From Cynocephalus volans (lineage: Eukaryota; Chordata; Mammalia; Dermoptera; Cynocephalidae): 64,000 bases of DNA. Of the stretch, positions 1 through 33,179 are shown piece by piece. The notes under the pieces are model-generated. The model saw only the letters and a program-made list of their open reading frames with translations. It did no database searches and was not told the DNA's origin. Position 1 is the first letter of the stretch. Each line of letters opens with the position of its first letter. Both the position numbers and the translations under genes were made by a program. The stretch spans positions 19,210,501 to 19,274,500 of the forward strand of contig NC_084467.1 in assembly GCF_027409185.1 (NCBI RefSeq), read 5' to 3'.

Positions 1-769
1 CCTGGTAGGGAAATGTGTTCCCAATATGTTAAGTAAAAACACAAGTTATAATACAGGTTGTAATCTTATTTTTATAAAGTAAATTAACATCTGAATTTAT
101 GGACAAGAAAGTTTATAGGAATGGGTTATAGAATTACAGATGGTTTTTCTATTATGTTATCGTTATTTTTATTTATCTATATTTCCTAATTATTCTACAA
201 TGAATATAGGTTTGGTAATCATTTTATAAAGTTAAAAAAAAATACCATGTCTAAGAATCTGGACCTTACTCATAAAGTAATATAAATTAACTTTTTATAA
301 ATTAAATAATTGAAAATGCCCTAAGCAAGTTAGCCAGTTAGAAAGTCTCATTGAGAGCCCTCTGGGAACACTAAGACTCCATTGATAAGATGGCAAGAAG
401 TACTGCTGGCTGTATATCTCTTGTAAATTCTGATTTCCGAATGTTGCTCTTCTGTACAAAAATGTGGCAGTTCGGCACGTTAAAAGGAATAGCAGAGCAG
501 GTTTGGCCCTTGTCAGGTCATTGTGACTGAACAGCCAAAGAATAGTGTTTTCTGGAAGTGCCTAATTCAGGTCAGTGTTTTGTAAACCAGCAAGGCGGCC
601 AGGCTAACCGTGGGTAGTAAAATTCCAGTAGAGGGCCTGGGATGTGGCTTTGTGATGGATATGGTTTTCCTGATTTTGTTTGGGGACAGCAGAGTTGGGT
701 GTCAAATGTGTCCTGGGACCCCTTGGCTTAGGCTCAACTCATGTCTGCTCTTGTGAATTTTCCTTACAG
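1..769 (+). other. NIPAL3: Intron of NIPAL3, 3' part
   Basis: The window opens inside a NIPAL3 intron. The first 330 bases are A/T-rich. I see no gene or clear repeat boundary. The interval ends with a normal branch/pyrimidine region and the acceptor tttccttacag. Confidence 0.7.
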
Positions 770-22269
<21,500 letters not shown>

Positions 22270-23264
22270 GCCCACCTTGAGTGAGACTTGCCGTCCCTCG
22301 ATTTATCACTGTTCAACAAGCCAGGCTGGCAGTGGCTTACCCTTAATTCAAAAACTTGCCTTTCAAGTCTTATTTTTTTTTAACTGAGAACTCTGTGGAT
22401 GGGGATCTTGGAAAGCCTGTGTCTCTGGCAAAGGATAGGTCATCTTGGTCTTGGAAATTTCAAATGATGAGGGTGAGGGTGGGGGATGAAAACAGTATTC
22501 CAGTTGGGCGGTATGGAATTCAGCCTCTGCCTGGGTGAACCCAGTGGGATTTGCAAAGCCTTTTTACCATCCTAGAGGGTGGTAAGCGAGCTTCCTCAGT
22601 CCATGGCCAAAGGTCGCCATACTCTTCAGAGCCAAAGCAAGGCAGAGATTCCACTCTTACTTTTCAATTCCAGTGAAAGGCTGGAGATGTGTAAGTCTAG
22701 TCTTCCTGCCCCCAGTGCATGCTCATCTCTAGCCCTCCCACTCATGATTTTGTATGTGTGATAACAGCCGTGCCACCCTCACATGGCACCGTGGGCCGAC
22801 TCTGGGCAGGACACTCTTGTCATTCGCCTGTTGGAAATGTACATCTGCCTTCTAGAAGAAGGGGGAGAAGGAGAGGAGCAAGGGCAATGACTCTTCAGAA
22901 AGGAAGAAAAATCCCTCTTAGTCTTACAAGAGGCGATGACAGTTATAAAAGGCTGGCCAGAAAGTCTGGCTGCTGTCTCTGCTCCTTTTTTTCCTGCACA
23001 CCAGTGCCCTCTGGAAGGTTGGGGTGCTCATTTCAGAGACCGCCCCACACCCCTCTCCTCCATACTCTGCAGATCCACAGGCCAAGCTGGAGGTGTTGGT
23101 TACTTTCCTCAGAGTCCATAGAGACTCTTTGGGTCCTCATTCCCATGTACGTATGTCTGGGAGAAGCAAATACCCTCAAAAATGGGGTTGTTGCTTTCTT
23201 TCTGGCCAAATACGTGATTGTCTTCCCCTAGACTGACTTGAGAATGGCAGGTACAGGTTTGCAA

Positions 23265-23420
23265 ACTTAAACCAGCAAAGGATTCCCAAGGACTTTATTT
23301 AAAATGCAGATTCCTACACCCCAGCTGCAGACACTCTGATTAAGTAGGACTGGGGTGGGCCCAAGAGGCTGCATTCTTAACTGGCACCACAGGTGGTTCT
23401 GATGCCAGTCATCCAGAGGT
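23265..23420 (+). repeat. MER20-like fossil fragment in the 3' UTR
   Basis: 'aaaatgcagattcctacacc', 'cagacactctgattaagtag' and 'gcattcttaactggcaccac' have the order of MER20-type elements. Confidence 0.45.
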
Positions 23421-23819
23421 CACACACCTCAAAAGCGTAATAATAGGAAAAGATGGTCCGCTAAAACTCCAGGGCCCCATGTACCCCTGCTAGAAAGTTA
23501 GAATTACCCTCCTTTCTGGGGTTCTTTTGGCAGGTTGAATAATCCCCATAGGATCTGTGGCATTGCTCCATCCAGTGACTACTACTTAGAACTATACTTA
23601 GTGCTTCTTAGGCAGCCTTTAACCAGTAGGCAAGATAACAGTGTTAATAGATCGTTTATCTTTATGGATTGTGCTTAATACCGATTTAGTACATGGACTT
23701 GAAAAACTCTGACATCTGTCGCCTGTGATAACCACTTCTGTATTATGTCCTAACCACTTCTGTATTGTGTTTTAAATGCCTAAGAAGGCATCAGACAATG
23801 AGCTTTTCCCCCCCTTAGG

Positions 23820-24010
23820 GTGGATATCAATTCAATTCAATATTTATGAGGCATTTACTATGTGTTAAGCCTTTGGAGGGTGAAACTACAAAGACAAGAC
23901 GTGGTTCCTGCCCTCCAACAGGGAGAGACACACTACCCAGGAATACTCTGGCAGGGCAGGCTGAGATAGTGTGAACAGCGATGTGTTATGGGGGCCTTGC
24001 TAAAGGTTGG
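23820..24010 (-). repeat. L2 3' fragment, antisense
   Basis: 'tatttatgaggcatttacta', 'tgtgttaagcctttggaggg' and 'acgtggttcctgccctccaa' are reversed L2. Confidence 0.65.
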
Positions 24011-25581
24011 GCCCTGAACTCCAAGGGATATTCCGAATTGGAGGTGGTTTGGTCCCCACTCACAGATGGGTGGCAAATCTACCTAGGATTCAAGCACAGC
24101 ATAGCAAGTAAGGCCATCACGGGAACCTCTGATGGTTCATTAGAAAGAGAATGAATGGTAGGGCCAGCACTGACTGGAAAGGAGGGCTGCTTCGGTGTGC
24201 AGAAGAATTAAGGGGTAAGTCACTTTTCAAGGTCAAGCTCCAAGCCCATAAGAACGAAACACAGAGGGGCAATTAAAATCAGGTTTTGCTACTGTTCAGA
24301 AATTCCTCATTTCCCAAGTGATTTTTCTGTGGCTGGGGGTAAGAGCAGAGTAGATGAAGAATAAGTGAGCAGGGCGTCTATTCAAATGTGTCAAACCCAG
24401 ATAATTGGCAATAATTTCGGCATAGTATGTGCTCCCAACCTTACTGTCTTCTTCCTTCCCTTTTTTGTTATGGGCCTTTTAGCCTTGGGGCAGCCAGCTT
24501 TCTTGAGATGAGTGGATAAAAGTACATTGTAATATCAGGTTCACTGCAGATCATGGGGACAGTGACACTCAGGAACTGCTGCTAGGGCCTGGGCAGCTCC
24601 CTTGCCTTCAGGTTTGGGACATCATCCTATGAAGCTGAGCTATAAGAGGGCTGAGCAGAAAGTTCTATGGTGGTTTCCTGAGTGGCAGTGGGCATAGGTC
24701 ACTGGAGCAGTCTGGAAGAAAGCTGATGCGGTGCACCATCTCCAGAGTTCTGAGTCTGTCTTGGGCTAGCTCCTCTCAGTCTTTGTCTCCAGGTGCAAAT
24801 GGACCATTTGTTGGTGGCAGTAAGCAGCAGTGACTGTTAGGATGGGGACAGGGAACATCAAGTTTCCACCGTAGCCCTGATTCTTTGATTTTTACCCCTG
24901 GCTCTGACCTCCCCAAGCCCTCTTAAGTGCTCCAAGAAATGTTAAGTATCACGTTCATCTCCTTCCTAGCAGCCAGTACCTAAAGCAGGTCCCAGACTTG
25001 GGTTTACGCTTCAGTTCTTCTCTGGTCTTCCTCTTCCTTTGCCCCCACTCTGTTCCCCTCTTCTAAAGGCTGGGATTCTGGGTTCCCTGATTAGACATTA
25101 GAACAAGTTCTTTGCAAACTGGTGCCTTTGAAGATGGGAGCCCCCCGACTCATCCCAAGAAGCTACAGGTCTGATGATGCCATCACACTAAGCTTCAGAT
25201 TATGCGGGAGGTGGAGGGGAGTTTGCAGCATGGAACTGAACACTGGGTAGGGAAAGAAGGACTGACATCTCCATTGCTTTTCTAGTGGAAAGCAGCCAGC
25301 TTGATGGTGCTGTGTGGATACATGACGACCATCAGGGTAGCGATGGGGAATCCGCCCTGCAGCCTTGTGAATTCCAAATGTGATCAGTCCAGCACTGGCT
25401 GATAGGCAAAAAAAGTTACGTGTGTATTGCTCTGAGATCTGTGTAAATGAAGTCAACTTAGAATATATTCTATGTGGATGCTTACATTTTATTAACTTTG
25501 TGACTAATATGGCATGTCTTATTTGTTCAAAAAATGTGTGTGGTAGGTGCAAATAACATTATGAAGTGGTATTTAATTAAA

Positions 25582-25610
25582 AATAAATCCATGCAGTACC
25601 TGTCGAGTTT
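25582..25610 (+). terminator. NIPAL3: Poly(A) signal and cleavage region of NIPAL3
   Basis: AATAAA at 25,582-25,587 is followed 15-20 bases later by a ca dinucleotide and a GU/U-rich stretch (tttgtgtcttatgtttgg). This is a textbook poly(A) site on the + strand, and the only canonical hexamer I see after the stop codon. Confidence 0.7.
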
Positions 25611-25649
25611 GTGTCTTATGTTTGGTAATACTTTCTAGAGTTAGCTAGA

Positions 25650-25860
25650 ACGGCACTTTCTGTGATGGTGGAAATGTTCTGTGTCTGTGCTGCCTGATAC
25701 AGTAGCCACTATCCATATCTGGCTGTTCAGCACTTTAATGTGGCTAGTGCGATGGATAAACTGAATTTTTAATTTCATTTAATTTTAACTAATTTAGACT
25801 TAAATATCCATACATAGCTAGTGGCTGCTGTATTAATAGTGCAGATCTAGAAAGGACCAT
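25650..25860. repeat. hAT-Charlie-type DNA transposon fossil
   Basis: 'gtgctgcctgatacagtagc', 'cactatccatatctggctgt' and the inverted partner 'catagctagtggctgctgta' near the right end give imperfect terminal repeats around an AT-rich core. It is a familiar mammalian non-autonomous hAT type; the exact family name is uncertain. Confidence 0.65.
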
Positions 25861-25894
25861 GATTGTGGTTGAGGCTGAATCGAGCCCTTTTCCC

Positions 25895-26105
25895 CCTGCA
25901 GTGTTGAAAAGCATAGACTCGGTGGCTATGCTTTGGGTTTTGATTCCTGAATTAACCACTTATTAGCTGCGTGGCATTGGGCATGTTACTTAACATCTCT
26001 GTGCCTCATCTGTGAAACAGGAATAACAACAGTATCTACCTAAGGGTTATTATGAGGATCAGATGAGTTAATAGATGTGAAGTCTTGGAACTGAGTCTGG
26101 TATCC
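25895..26105 (+). repeat. MIR-family SINE, sense
   Basis: 'tttgattcctgaattaacca', 'cttattagctgcgtggcatt' and 'acttaacatctctgtgcctc' give the MIR order. Confidence 0.75.
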
Positions 26106-26309
26106 CATCAGAACATTGTATTGTATTGAAGCAATGGTTCCTCTATTTATTCATTTTTTAATTATAAAAATGAACATTTGTGATTTTTGTTAAGCTATGC
26201 ACACGTCTCTCTCCATTCTGGGTCTTCGATTTACAAAGGCAGGTGTGTACAGACAGCGCCTATATATTTATTCATATACCCACACATACACCATCATATA
26301 TATATACTC

Positions 26310-26530
26310 ATACATTTACTAAGCACTTGTTATATGCCACACAGTATATTAAGACCTCATGGACATCTCATTTCTCCTTTATGATAATTCCATGTTGGTA
26401 AGTTTTGCTCTTACTCCCATTTTACAGATGAGGAAACTGAGACTTAGGTCACACAGCTGGTGAACAGCAGAGCCAGAGTTGGAGCCCAGGACTGCCTGAC
26501 TCCAAAACCCAAGCTCTTCCCTCTGCTGTG
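26310..26530 (-). repeat. MIR-family SINE, antisense
   Basis: 'aagcacttgttatatgccac', 'cttactcccattttacagat', 'gaggaaactgagacttaggt' and 'gagcccaggactgcctgact' give a near-complete reversed MIR. Confidence 0.85.
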
Positions 26531-26782
26531 CTGCCTTTCCTGGTATGGTTGAGTGGGATTTCCATTGAGGAGGGTCTGCCACACAGTAGGACTTCACCTT
26601 TGGTGAAAAGGAAAGGGAGGTATAGTCGTGAGGGAGGTTGCAAACTTGAAGAACAGAAGTCTCATCAGCTGAGTCTCAGGTTTGCAATGGCCCCACTAAC
26701 TGCTAACCAGACAAGGAAATCAAATTCAGTGTGTCATAGAGCTGGAGGGGATTTTAGGCTCACCCATGGGTCTCAGACTTTA

Positions 26783-27003
26783 TTTCACGAAACAGTACAA
26801 TTTATAAATAGAGATTGACAAAGGGTTACCAACTCTTTGTAGTTAATCTTGTTCTCGTTAATTTTTTGTTATGTATTCAGTTTTTACTTACTAGTTTTTA
26901 TTAGTTTTTACCTTTTTGTTTCATGAAACAGTAAAATTTTTAAATAGAGATCGGCATCAGGTTACTAACTCTTTGTAGTTAATCTCATTCTCATTAATAT
27001 GTT
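26783..27003 (+). repeat. Two-unit imperfect tandem duplication, period 136 bp
   Basis: A segment of about 85 bp starting tttcacgaaacagtacaatt (26,783) recurs at 26,919 as tttcatgaaacagtaaaatt. Both units continue through 'aaatagagat' to 'aactctttgtagttaatct'. I do not recognise the unit as a named repeat. Confidence 0.85.
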
Positions 27004-27478
27004 TCTTTTTTATTTTACTACAAAATAAATCCAGCCTTCTCTGTGCAAACTGAAAAAGACAAGAGGGGGAAACAAAGTCTAAGACCTGTTTAAGAAAAAG
27101 ATGCAGTAGCACCAAGTGTGCTATCACAGCCTTACTAAATTTCAAAATGCACCAAGCAGAACATTAAGATTATAAATATAATGCAAATGCAAGCCAAGAA
27201 GCAAGCATTTTTATTGTGATGCCAAGACATATTTATGTAAGAACGCAATTGGTTCTGCAAAGGCTGCCCAGGTATGAAAGAAGATTCTCGTGGTAGTGAG
27301 AACATTGCCTTCTGCCTTCAGTTTACACTGAAATGTGAATCTTCAACAACTGCATTCTAGAAACTTTCATTCTTTATTTTCAAAATTACTTTGTAAAAAG
27401 TTAAACCCCAAACCAGAAAGCCCTTTTTAAAACTCTCCTAAAGCCTTTTTGTCTAATAACAACAGCACCAGAAATACG

Positions 27479-27554
27479 AGAGTACTTCAAAACGTTTATG
27501 GAAAGATTTGTATTATCTTTTAATTCTGTTTTTCCACAAACTTTCTGAAGTACC
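27479..27554. mobile_element. Palindromic MITE-like element, copy 2
   Basis: It starts agtacttcaaaacgtttatg and ends with the near-reverse complement (cacaaactttctgaagtacc), with a spacer of about 24 bases. Ends and size match the copy at 3826-3894; the right arm is somewhat diverged. Confidence 0.7.
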
Positions 27555-27749
27555 ATCATACAGCTATGCAGTTATCCCTACACACTGATTTTACAAAGCC
27601 CAGCTGTGTGGGCCTCCCAGGATGATTCAGGAAACTAGACAGCAATGTCTTAAATCGTCTTACAGTTATCCAAACACCACCATCTATCAAAATTTCCAAG
27701 TCACAGATGTCTCTTCATATAAATGAGGCTAAGCATCTTTGCTTAGGTT

Positions 27750-28440
27750 TATGTACCATTCGTTTTTCCTTTCTGTGAATTGTCCATATTCTTTGCCCAT
27801 CAATCTGTGGCTCTGCTGGTTTCTTATTGATTTGAAAGTGCTCTTTATCCATGAACCCTTTCTTTGTGATATGAGCTATGAGTATTTTCCCAGTTTGTTA
27901 TTTGCCTTTTGATGTGCTTATGGTGGTTTTTTTTTTTCTATTTTGTGTTTGTTTTGTGGTTTTGTTTTATATATAATTGAATTATTTCTATATGAAATTT
28001 TATTTACATATGTAAATATGTAAATATACATAATTGAATTCTTTTATGGCTTTTGGCTTTTGAATCATAGTTTGAAAGGTCTTCCTCACTGCAGGATTAC
28101 AACAGAATTCTCCCATGTCATCTTCTAGTTTTTTTTATAGTTTTATGTTTACATCTGAGAACCGCTTGGATTTTATCCTGGTGTACAGTACACGGTCTAG
28201 ATCCAACTTTATTTAGTCCAGATAGCTACCAGGCTATCCCAATACTATCCATGGAATAGTCCAGCTTTGCCCTAATGAATCGAACGCCACTTATATAATA
28301 TACTACATTTCTATATTTTGGGGACTTTCCACCCTGTTCCATTAAACTGTTTGCCTACTCGTTCACCAGTAACATACTGTTTAAATTATTGAGGCTTTCC
28401 AATGTTTCAATATCTGGTAGGGCAAGTCTCAGCTTATTGC
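27750..28440 (-). repeat. L1M fragment, antisense
   Basis: 'attgtccatattctttgccc', 'ttttgatgtgcttatggtgg', 'aaaggtcttcctcactgcag' and 'tttatcctggtgtacagtac' follow reversed L1 ORF2/3' UTR order. Confidence 0.8.
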
Positions 28441-28839
28441 CCTTGTTCAAACTTATTTTCTCAAATAAGGACATTGAAAGCAAAATAATACCATACTATC
28501 CTATCATTTTATTTAAAAAGTCACCAAAATAGTAAGGAGGGCAAACTCTCTCAGTAAAGGATAATCCTTTAAACTGAATAACTTAGCTTTATGAACCACT
28601 TCAGACATTGTCATTATTTACCACATTTTGCTGCAGGCTGATAAGATGAGCCCAGCATTAGGGAACCAAACTGGGTTTAATGTGGCTCAAACTTGGCGCT
28701 ACGCGTGTGACCAAAGGGAGGCCCACGGAGGGGCTGTCACTGCCAGGTAGTTGCAGGCACAGGATGAGAACGCAGATGTCGTGGTTCTAATCCTCTTTCC
28801 ACTGCATTAGGAAGACTCCCCCTCCACCCTCCGTCCACT

Positions 28840-29060
28840 ACCATTTATTGAGCTTTTTCTCTGGCCAGGCACTGGGTTAAGAACTTTATACGTATGATCT
28901 CATTTCTCTCTCACAACACCCCTGCAAGGAAGCTGTTCATTCTCTGCTACACACATATGGACACTGAGGCTCAGAAAAGTTCAGTAATTTGCCCAAGGCC
29001 ACTGGGTAAGTGGCAGAGCCTGGATTCAAACCCAGATAGGACTGACCTCATAGTCTGTAT
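28840..29060 (-). repeat. MIR/L2-type fossil, antisense
   Basis: 'ccatttattgagctttttct', 'gccaggcactgggttaagaa', 'actgaggctcagaaaagttc' and 'ttgcccaaggccactgggta' are typical. Confidence 0.8.
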
Positions 29061-29824
29061 TTTTTTTTTTTTAATTCAGTTCCTTATTTATTAATAGATG
29101 ATACTTTTTTACCTGTAAATTCTCTACTCATTTTTTGGCATGGAATGCAACTTTCTCTGATTCTGGAGCATCAGCTTGTCAGTCTTCACGAATTCCCTGA
29201 GCCAAGCCATCTTTCCTTTCATTCGGGAGACAGAAACCACACCAGTTATTGGAACAGAAAATTTAATATAAAGAATTGTTAACGAGGTATACACTTGTTC
29301 ACCAGGCAACCGAAAGGGTAAAAAGAGAACGCCGAGATATCATGGAGGGAGCATGGTAAGAAGCAGCAGCCACCCATCGGGCTGGGGGAAGACAGGGAAG
29401 AGGCTGGAATCACTGGAACTTGGATGCCTGGAGGAGGGGCCCTGCGGAGCTGAAATTCAGACCACTGAGGGTCTCTATGCTTGGAGGAGAGGCCCTGTAA
29501 AACTGGGGCCCAGACCCCAGGTTCTGTGGAAGCCCTGGAGACCACAGATGAAGAGACACTCCCTGGCCTTGAGTGGGAAAGAAAAAAAGTATTTAGTTCT
29601 GCCAACAATGTCTGTTTGTGGTTCCTGTTCAATATGGCAACCTAGGCACACACATTCACCTACTCCCTGCCTCAGAGTGGCTTTGAGCTTAGAGTCAGCA
29701 GGTATGAAGAGCAAGTGTGCTGTGGGCAGCCATCAGGATTGATTGGAAGACTGTTTACAGGCCCAACGGGCTCAGAGTAGCACGTGCCCCAAACGGAGCC
29801 CTAAGAATTACTCTACACAATGGA

Positions 29825-30010
29825 AGATTTAGCTAACATTATTGAGACTTGACTGTGCCAGGCATTGTGCTATACTCTAACCTTGCAGCAATCTATGAGG
29901 GAGGAATGATTATTATCCCAGTGGGGGGCTTATGTACTTTCCTAAGGTCACAGGCTCCAGAGCCTGCACTCGGCCACAATGCTGCACTGCTTCCTGGTGT
30001 CCTGCCCTTT
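29825..30010 (-). repeat. MIR-family SINE, antisense
   Basis: 'ttgactgtgccaggcattgt', 'gctatactctaaccttgcag' and 'ctttcctaaggtcacaggct' fit a reversed MIR. Confidence 0.65.
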
Positions 30011-31185
30011 GCTTCTGTTACTGTTGACAGGCCAGGTAGGCTTCCTTCAGTCAGAGAGCGGCACCATGGAAGATCTAGATGACTTTTAAAACCCGCCTAA
30101 GTGAGCAAACCTGAGATCACGGTGAACGGTTGCACTGCAATCCATGTGGCCACTTGAGTAGGTTTCAAGTGCTACCAGCATTCACCTAAGTTGCTACTGT
30201 CTGGAGGACTGGGTTGAAATCATCCTCCTACAGAATGTAATGAGGTGCTTGGTGGAGCCCTTAATACAAATTCTGAAGCTGGAGATATCACTTGAGGTAT
30301 TTTCTGACTTCTAGGGTGACAGCTCGAGTTGTACAGTGCTGGGAAGGCGCACTGTGTGGGGCTCCTTGAGAAAGCTGAGGCTTGACCTTTCTGGGCCTGA
30401 TGGGATCAGTCAGGCCTGGATTCTCAGGTACTTGGAGATTCCTGATGGAGGGGAAAGGGGATGCACAGCCGGCCCTGGAGGTGAAAGCCTACTTGGAGCC
30501 AGGTGAGAACCCTGCATGTGAAGGGCTCCCGAGGTTCGATTGGGGCCTGTGGACTCACAGGAAGCCGTTTCCGGGGTTTGCTGAGTACCTGAGCCATGAG
30601 ACAGAAGTCAAAGAGCTTTGTGCCTGGATTTTAGCCTCTTGCACTTCATTCGGTTCTTGAGGCTATACTTCGGTCACCTTTGGGAGGGTGGGATATTACT
30701 ATTCCGAAGACATTGAGCTCCTCCACTCACGAATGTAGTTCTACGAATTTAACCTTATCTCCAGGCTTGTAGGTATCTTTCTGAAGACTCCCTTGCAGAC
30801 ACAGCCTCTGAAATTACAAAGCTAACCTTTGTTCTACTGAAGGATAAAGTCTTCTAGTTGCTAAGATGTGCAGTCATTAAGCTGTTTTCTCTCAGCTCCA
30901 AACCTACCCTTCTATCATCAGTTTTGGGGTGCCAGGGCTGGAACTCTGGAAACCATCTATCTGCTTTACCAGCTGTTCCCTGTTAGGGGCCTGTGAGGGA
31001 AACTGAGGCTGGAGGAGGATGAAGGGACTTGCCCTTTCCTGTCTCCTTCTGTTCCTATGCTCTTCACTCCACCAGAGCAGCAGCTGAACCTAGTTTTGCA
31101 GTTCTTCCCAATTCTTGCACAACCAGCTTCAGCACACCCCCTCCTCAGAGGTCTAGCTCCCAGATCCAAGGAATCTCTGCTCTTT

Positions 31186-31349
31186 TCTTTCTTTTTTTTT
31201 TTTTTTAACAGATTTATTGATATAATTCACATACCATACAATCCACTCACTTAAAGAGTACAGTGGTTTTTAGTATATTCACAGGTGTGTGCAACCATCA
31301 GCACAGTTAATTTTAGAACATTTTCATCACCTCAAAAAAAACCCAAATG
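31186..31349 (-). repeat. L1M 3' end, antisense, left part of a split copy
   Basis: A T-run is followed by 'acagatttattgatataatt', 'gtggtttttagtatattcac' and 'gtgcaaccatcagcacagtt', the reversed 3' end of an old L1. The same copy resumes at about 32,695 after two later insertions. Confidence 0.8.
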
Positions 31350-31988
31350 AGAAGGGGACCGGACCCCCCTCCCACAACCAGGCACACCGAGCCAGCTCCT
31401 TGGGGCCTTCCCAGGGACCAGAGGCATAGAGAAGGGAACCAGACACACCCCACAACCAGGCACACCACCAGTGCCAAGGAGCATGCCAAAAACAGCACCT
31501 CTATGCGGGTGGCCCACCACAGCCACCACAATAACCATAGCTGCCACGAAAGCAGTTAGACGCCACAACCACCATGCAGATGGTCCGCCAACCACTGGAG
31601 TGCATTGACACAGGGAGGGTCACCAGCAGAGATAAAGAAAAGAAGAGGATGTCTCTTTCCACAAAGCCCATTTCAGAGTGACAGAAAAAGCATCTGCCCT
31701 ATGAAAATATTGGGGGACCTGATCACATCTCTCAGCATTGGACAGATCATCTAGGCAACAAATTAGAGTAACCATTACTCTTTCAGAAGGAGAGAAGAAA
31801 TCTAGGGTAATTAGAGGGGGGAAGGGGAGGGAATGGAGGAAAGGGAGAGATTGGACAAGGGGCATAAAGAATAATTATGATTTGAAACAATATATATGCT
31901 AGTAATATCGATTCGATCAACATATCTCAATGTTCAACCCAAAAAATATGTATAATCAATTTTGATTCAATAAGTAAAATAAATTTTT
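31350..31988 (+). mobile_element. Retroelement insert of about 640 bp with 80-bp repeats, G-rich tract and target duplication
   Basis: It is flanked by a direct repeat (a run of A then cccaaatg) ending at 31,349 and at 32,003. The left end has two imperfect 80-bp units (agaaggggaccgg at 31,350, agaagggaaccag at about 31,430), both containing cacaaccaggcacacc. The middle has a polypurine run (ggggggaaggggagggaatg). The right end is AT-rich and stops in an A tract. This is the build of an L1-mobilised insertion: a 5'-truncated L1 3' UTR or a composite non-autonomous element. Confidence 0.65.
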
Positions 31989-32690
31989 AAAAAAACCCAA
32001 ATGGAAAGTAACAAGTGCTGGCAAGGATGTGGAGAAGCTGGAGCCCTTGTGCCCCTTCATACAGCCTCTATGAAAAACAGCATGGTAGTCTCTCAAAAAT
32101 TAAACACAGAATTACCATATGATCCAGCAATTCCACTTCTGGGTACATACACAACAAAATTGAAAGCAGGTTTTCCAACAGGTATTTGTACATCCATCTT
32201 CATAGCAGCATTACTGACAATGGACAAAAGATGAAAGCAACCTGAGGAGCCACTGATGGATAAGTGCATAAACAAAATGTGGTATATGCATAACATGGAG
32301 TATTATTCAGCATTAAAAAGAAAGGAAATTCTGACACGTGTTTCAAATGGATGAACCTTGAAGACATTATGCTCAGTGAAATAAGCCAGAAGCAACAGGA
32401 CAAATATTGTATGATTCCACTTATATGAGGTAATTCCAGTACCAAATTCACAGAGACAGAAAGTCAAATGGCAGTTACCAGGGGCTGGGAGAGGGGAAAT
32501 GGGGAGTCGATGTTTAATGGGTACAGAGTTTCAGTTTTGCAAGATGGAAAAAAGGTCTGCAGGTGGATGGCGGGGATGGTTGCACGTCAGTGCTAATGTA
32601 CTTAATGCCACTAAACTGTACACTTAAAAATGGTTAAAATGATAAATTTTATGTTATGTATATTTTACCACAATTAAAAACAAAAATGCC
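31989..32690 (+). repeat. L1MA/L1MB-type 3' end, sense
   Basis: 'gctggcaaggatgtggagaa', 'gatccagcaattccacttct', 'cataacatggagtattattc', 'attatgctcagtgaaataag' and 'cttaatgccactaaactgta' run in order to the A-rich end at about 32,690. It was inserted in the antisense L1 copy and was later itself hit by the insert at 31,350. Confidence 0.9.
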
Positions 32691-32694
32691 TGTA

Positions 32695-32935
32695 CCTTTC
32701 AGCTATCACATTGCTACACCCCCTCACCCCTCTTTGTGCACCCTCCCTGCCCCTGGCAACCACAAATCTACGTTCTGTCTCTGTAGATTTCCCTATTCTG
32801 GACTTTAACAAGAATGAAATCATGTGATATGTGGACTTCTGTGACTGGCTTCTTTGACTAAGCATAATGGTTTCAAGGTTCATCCACCTTGCAGCATGTA
32901 CTCATTCCTTTTTATGTCTGCGTACCCTCTTATCT
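32695..32935 (-). repeat. L1M 3' end, antisense, right part of the split copy
   Basis: 'ggcaaccacaaatctacgtt', 'ttccctattctggactttaa' and 'actaagcataatggtttcaa' continue the antisense L1 that broke off at about 31,340. Confidence 0.85.
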
Positions 32936-33179
32936 TCTGAGGTTTGATAATACAACTTCTTCCCTTGGTCCCTTCATCCTGGGAATGGTAGCTGCTTCCT
33001 GCAGACCTACGTCCATGATCCTTTAGAGTTCTTTTTACCTGCTCAGTTTCCTAGTTAATAACTTTGTGTCTAGGTAACAATTCTTTATATCAAATGCTCT
33101 GTTCAAGTCACTAATGTGATTTCTGTCTCCTTGTAGAGGATTCATAAAGCAAATGTACCTCACAAGGCCTGGTTTTCCA

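Larger units (their letters stand above)
22270..25603 (+). other. NIPAL3: NIPAL3 3' UTR, about 3.3 kb
   Basis: Sequence after the stop runs without a splice signal I would trust to a canonical poly(A) signal at 25,582. A MER20-like piece (23,265-23,420) and an antisense L2 piece (23,820-24,010) are embedded. A 170-codon frame at 22,719 has no coding features. The extent is inferred from the poly(A) signal. An attaaa at about 24,272 could serve a shorter form but lacks a clear GU-rich element. Confidence 0.65.

Noticed and set aside
22719..23231. 170-codon frame after the NIPAL3 stop
   Set aside because: It lies in the 3' UTR, has no recognisable domain, and overlaps other frames.
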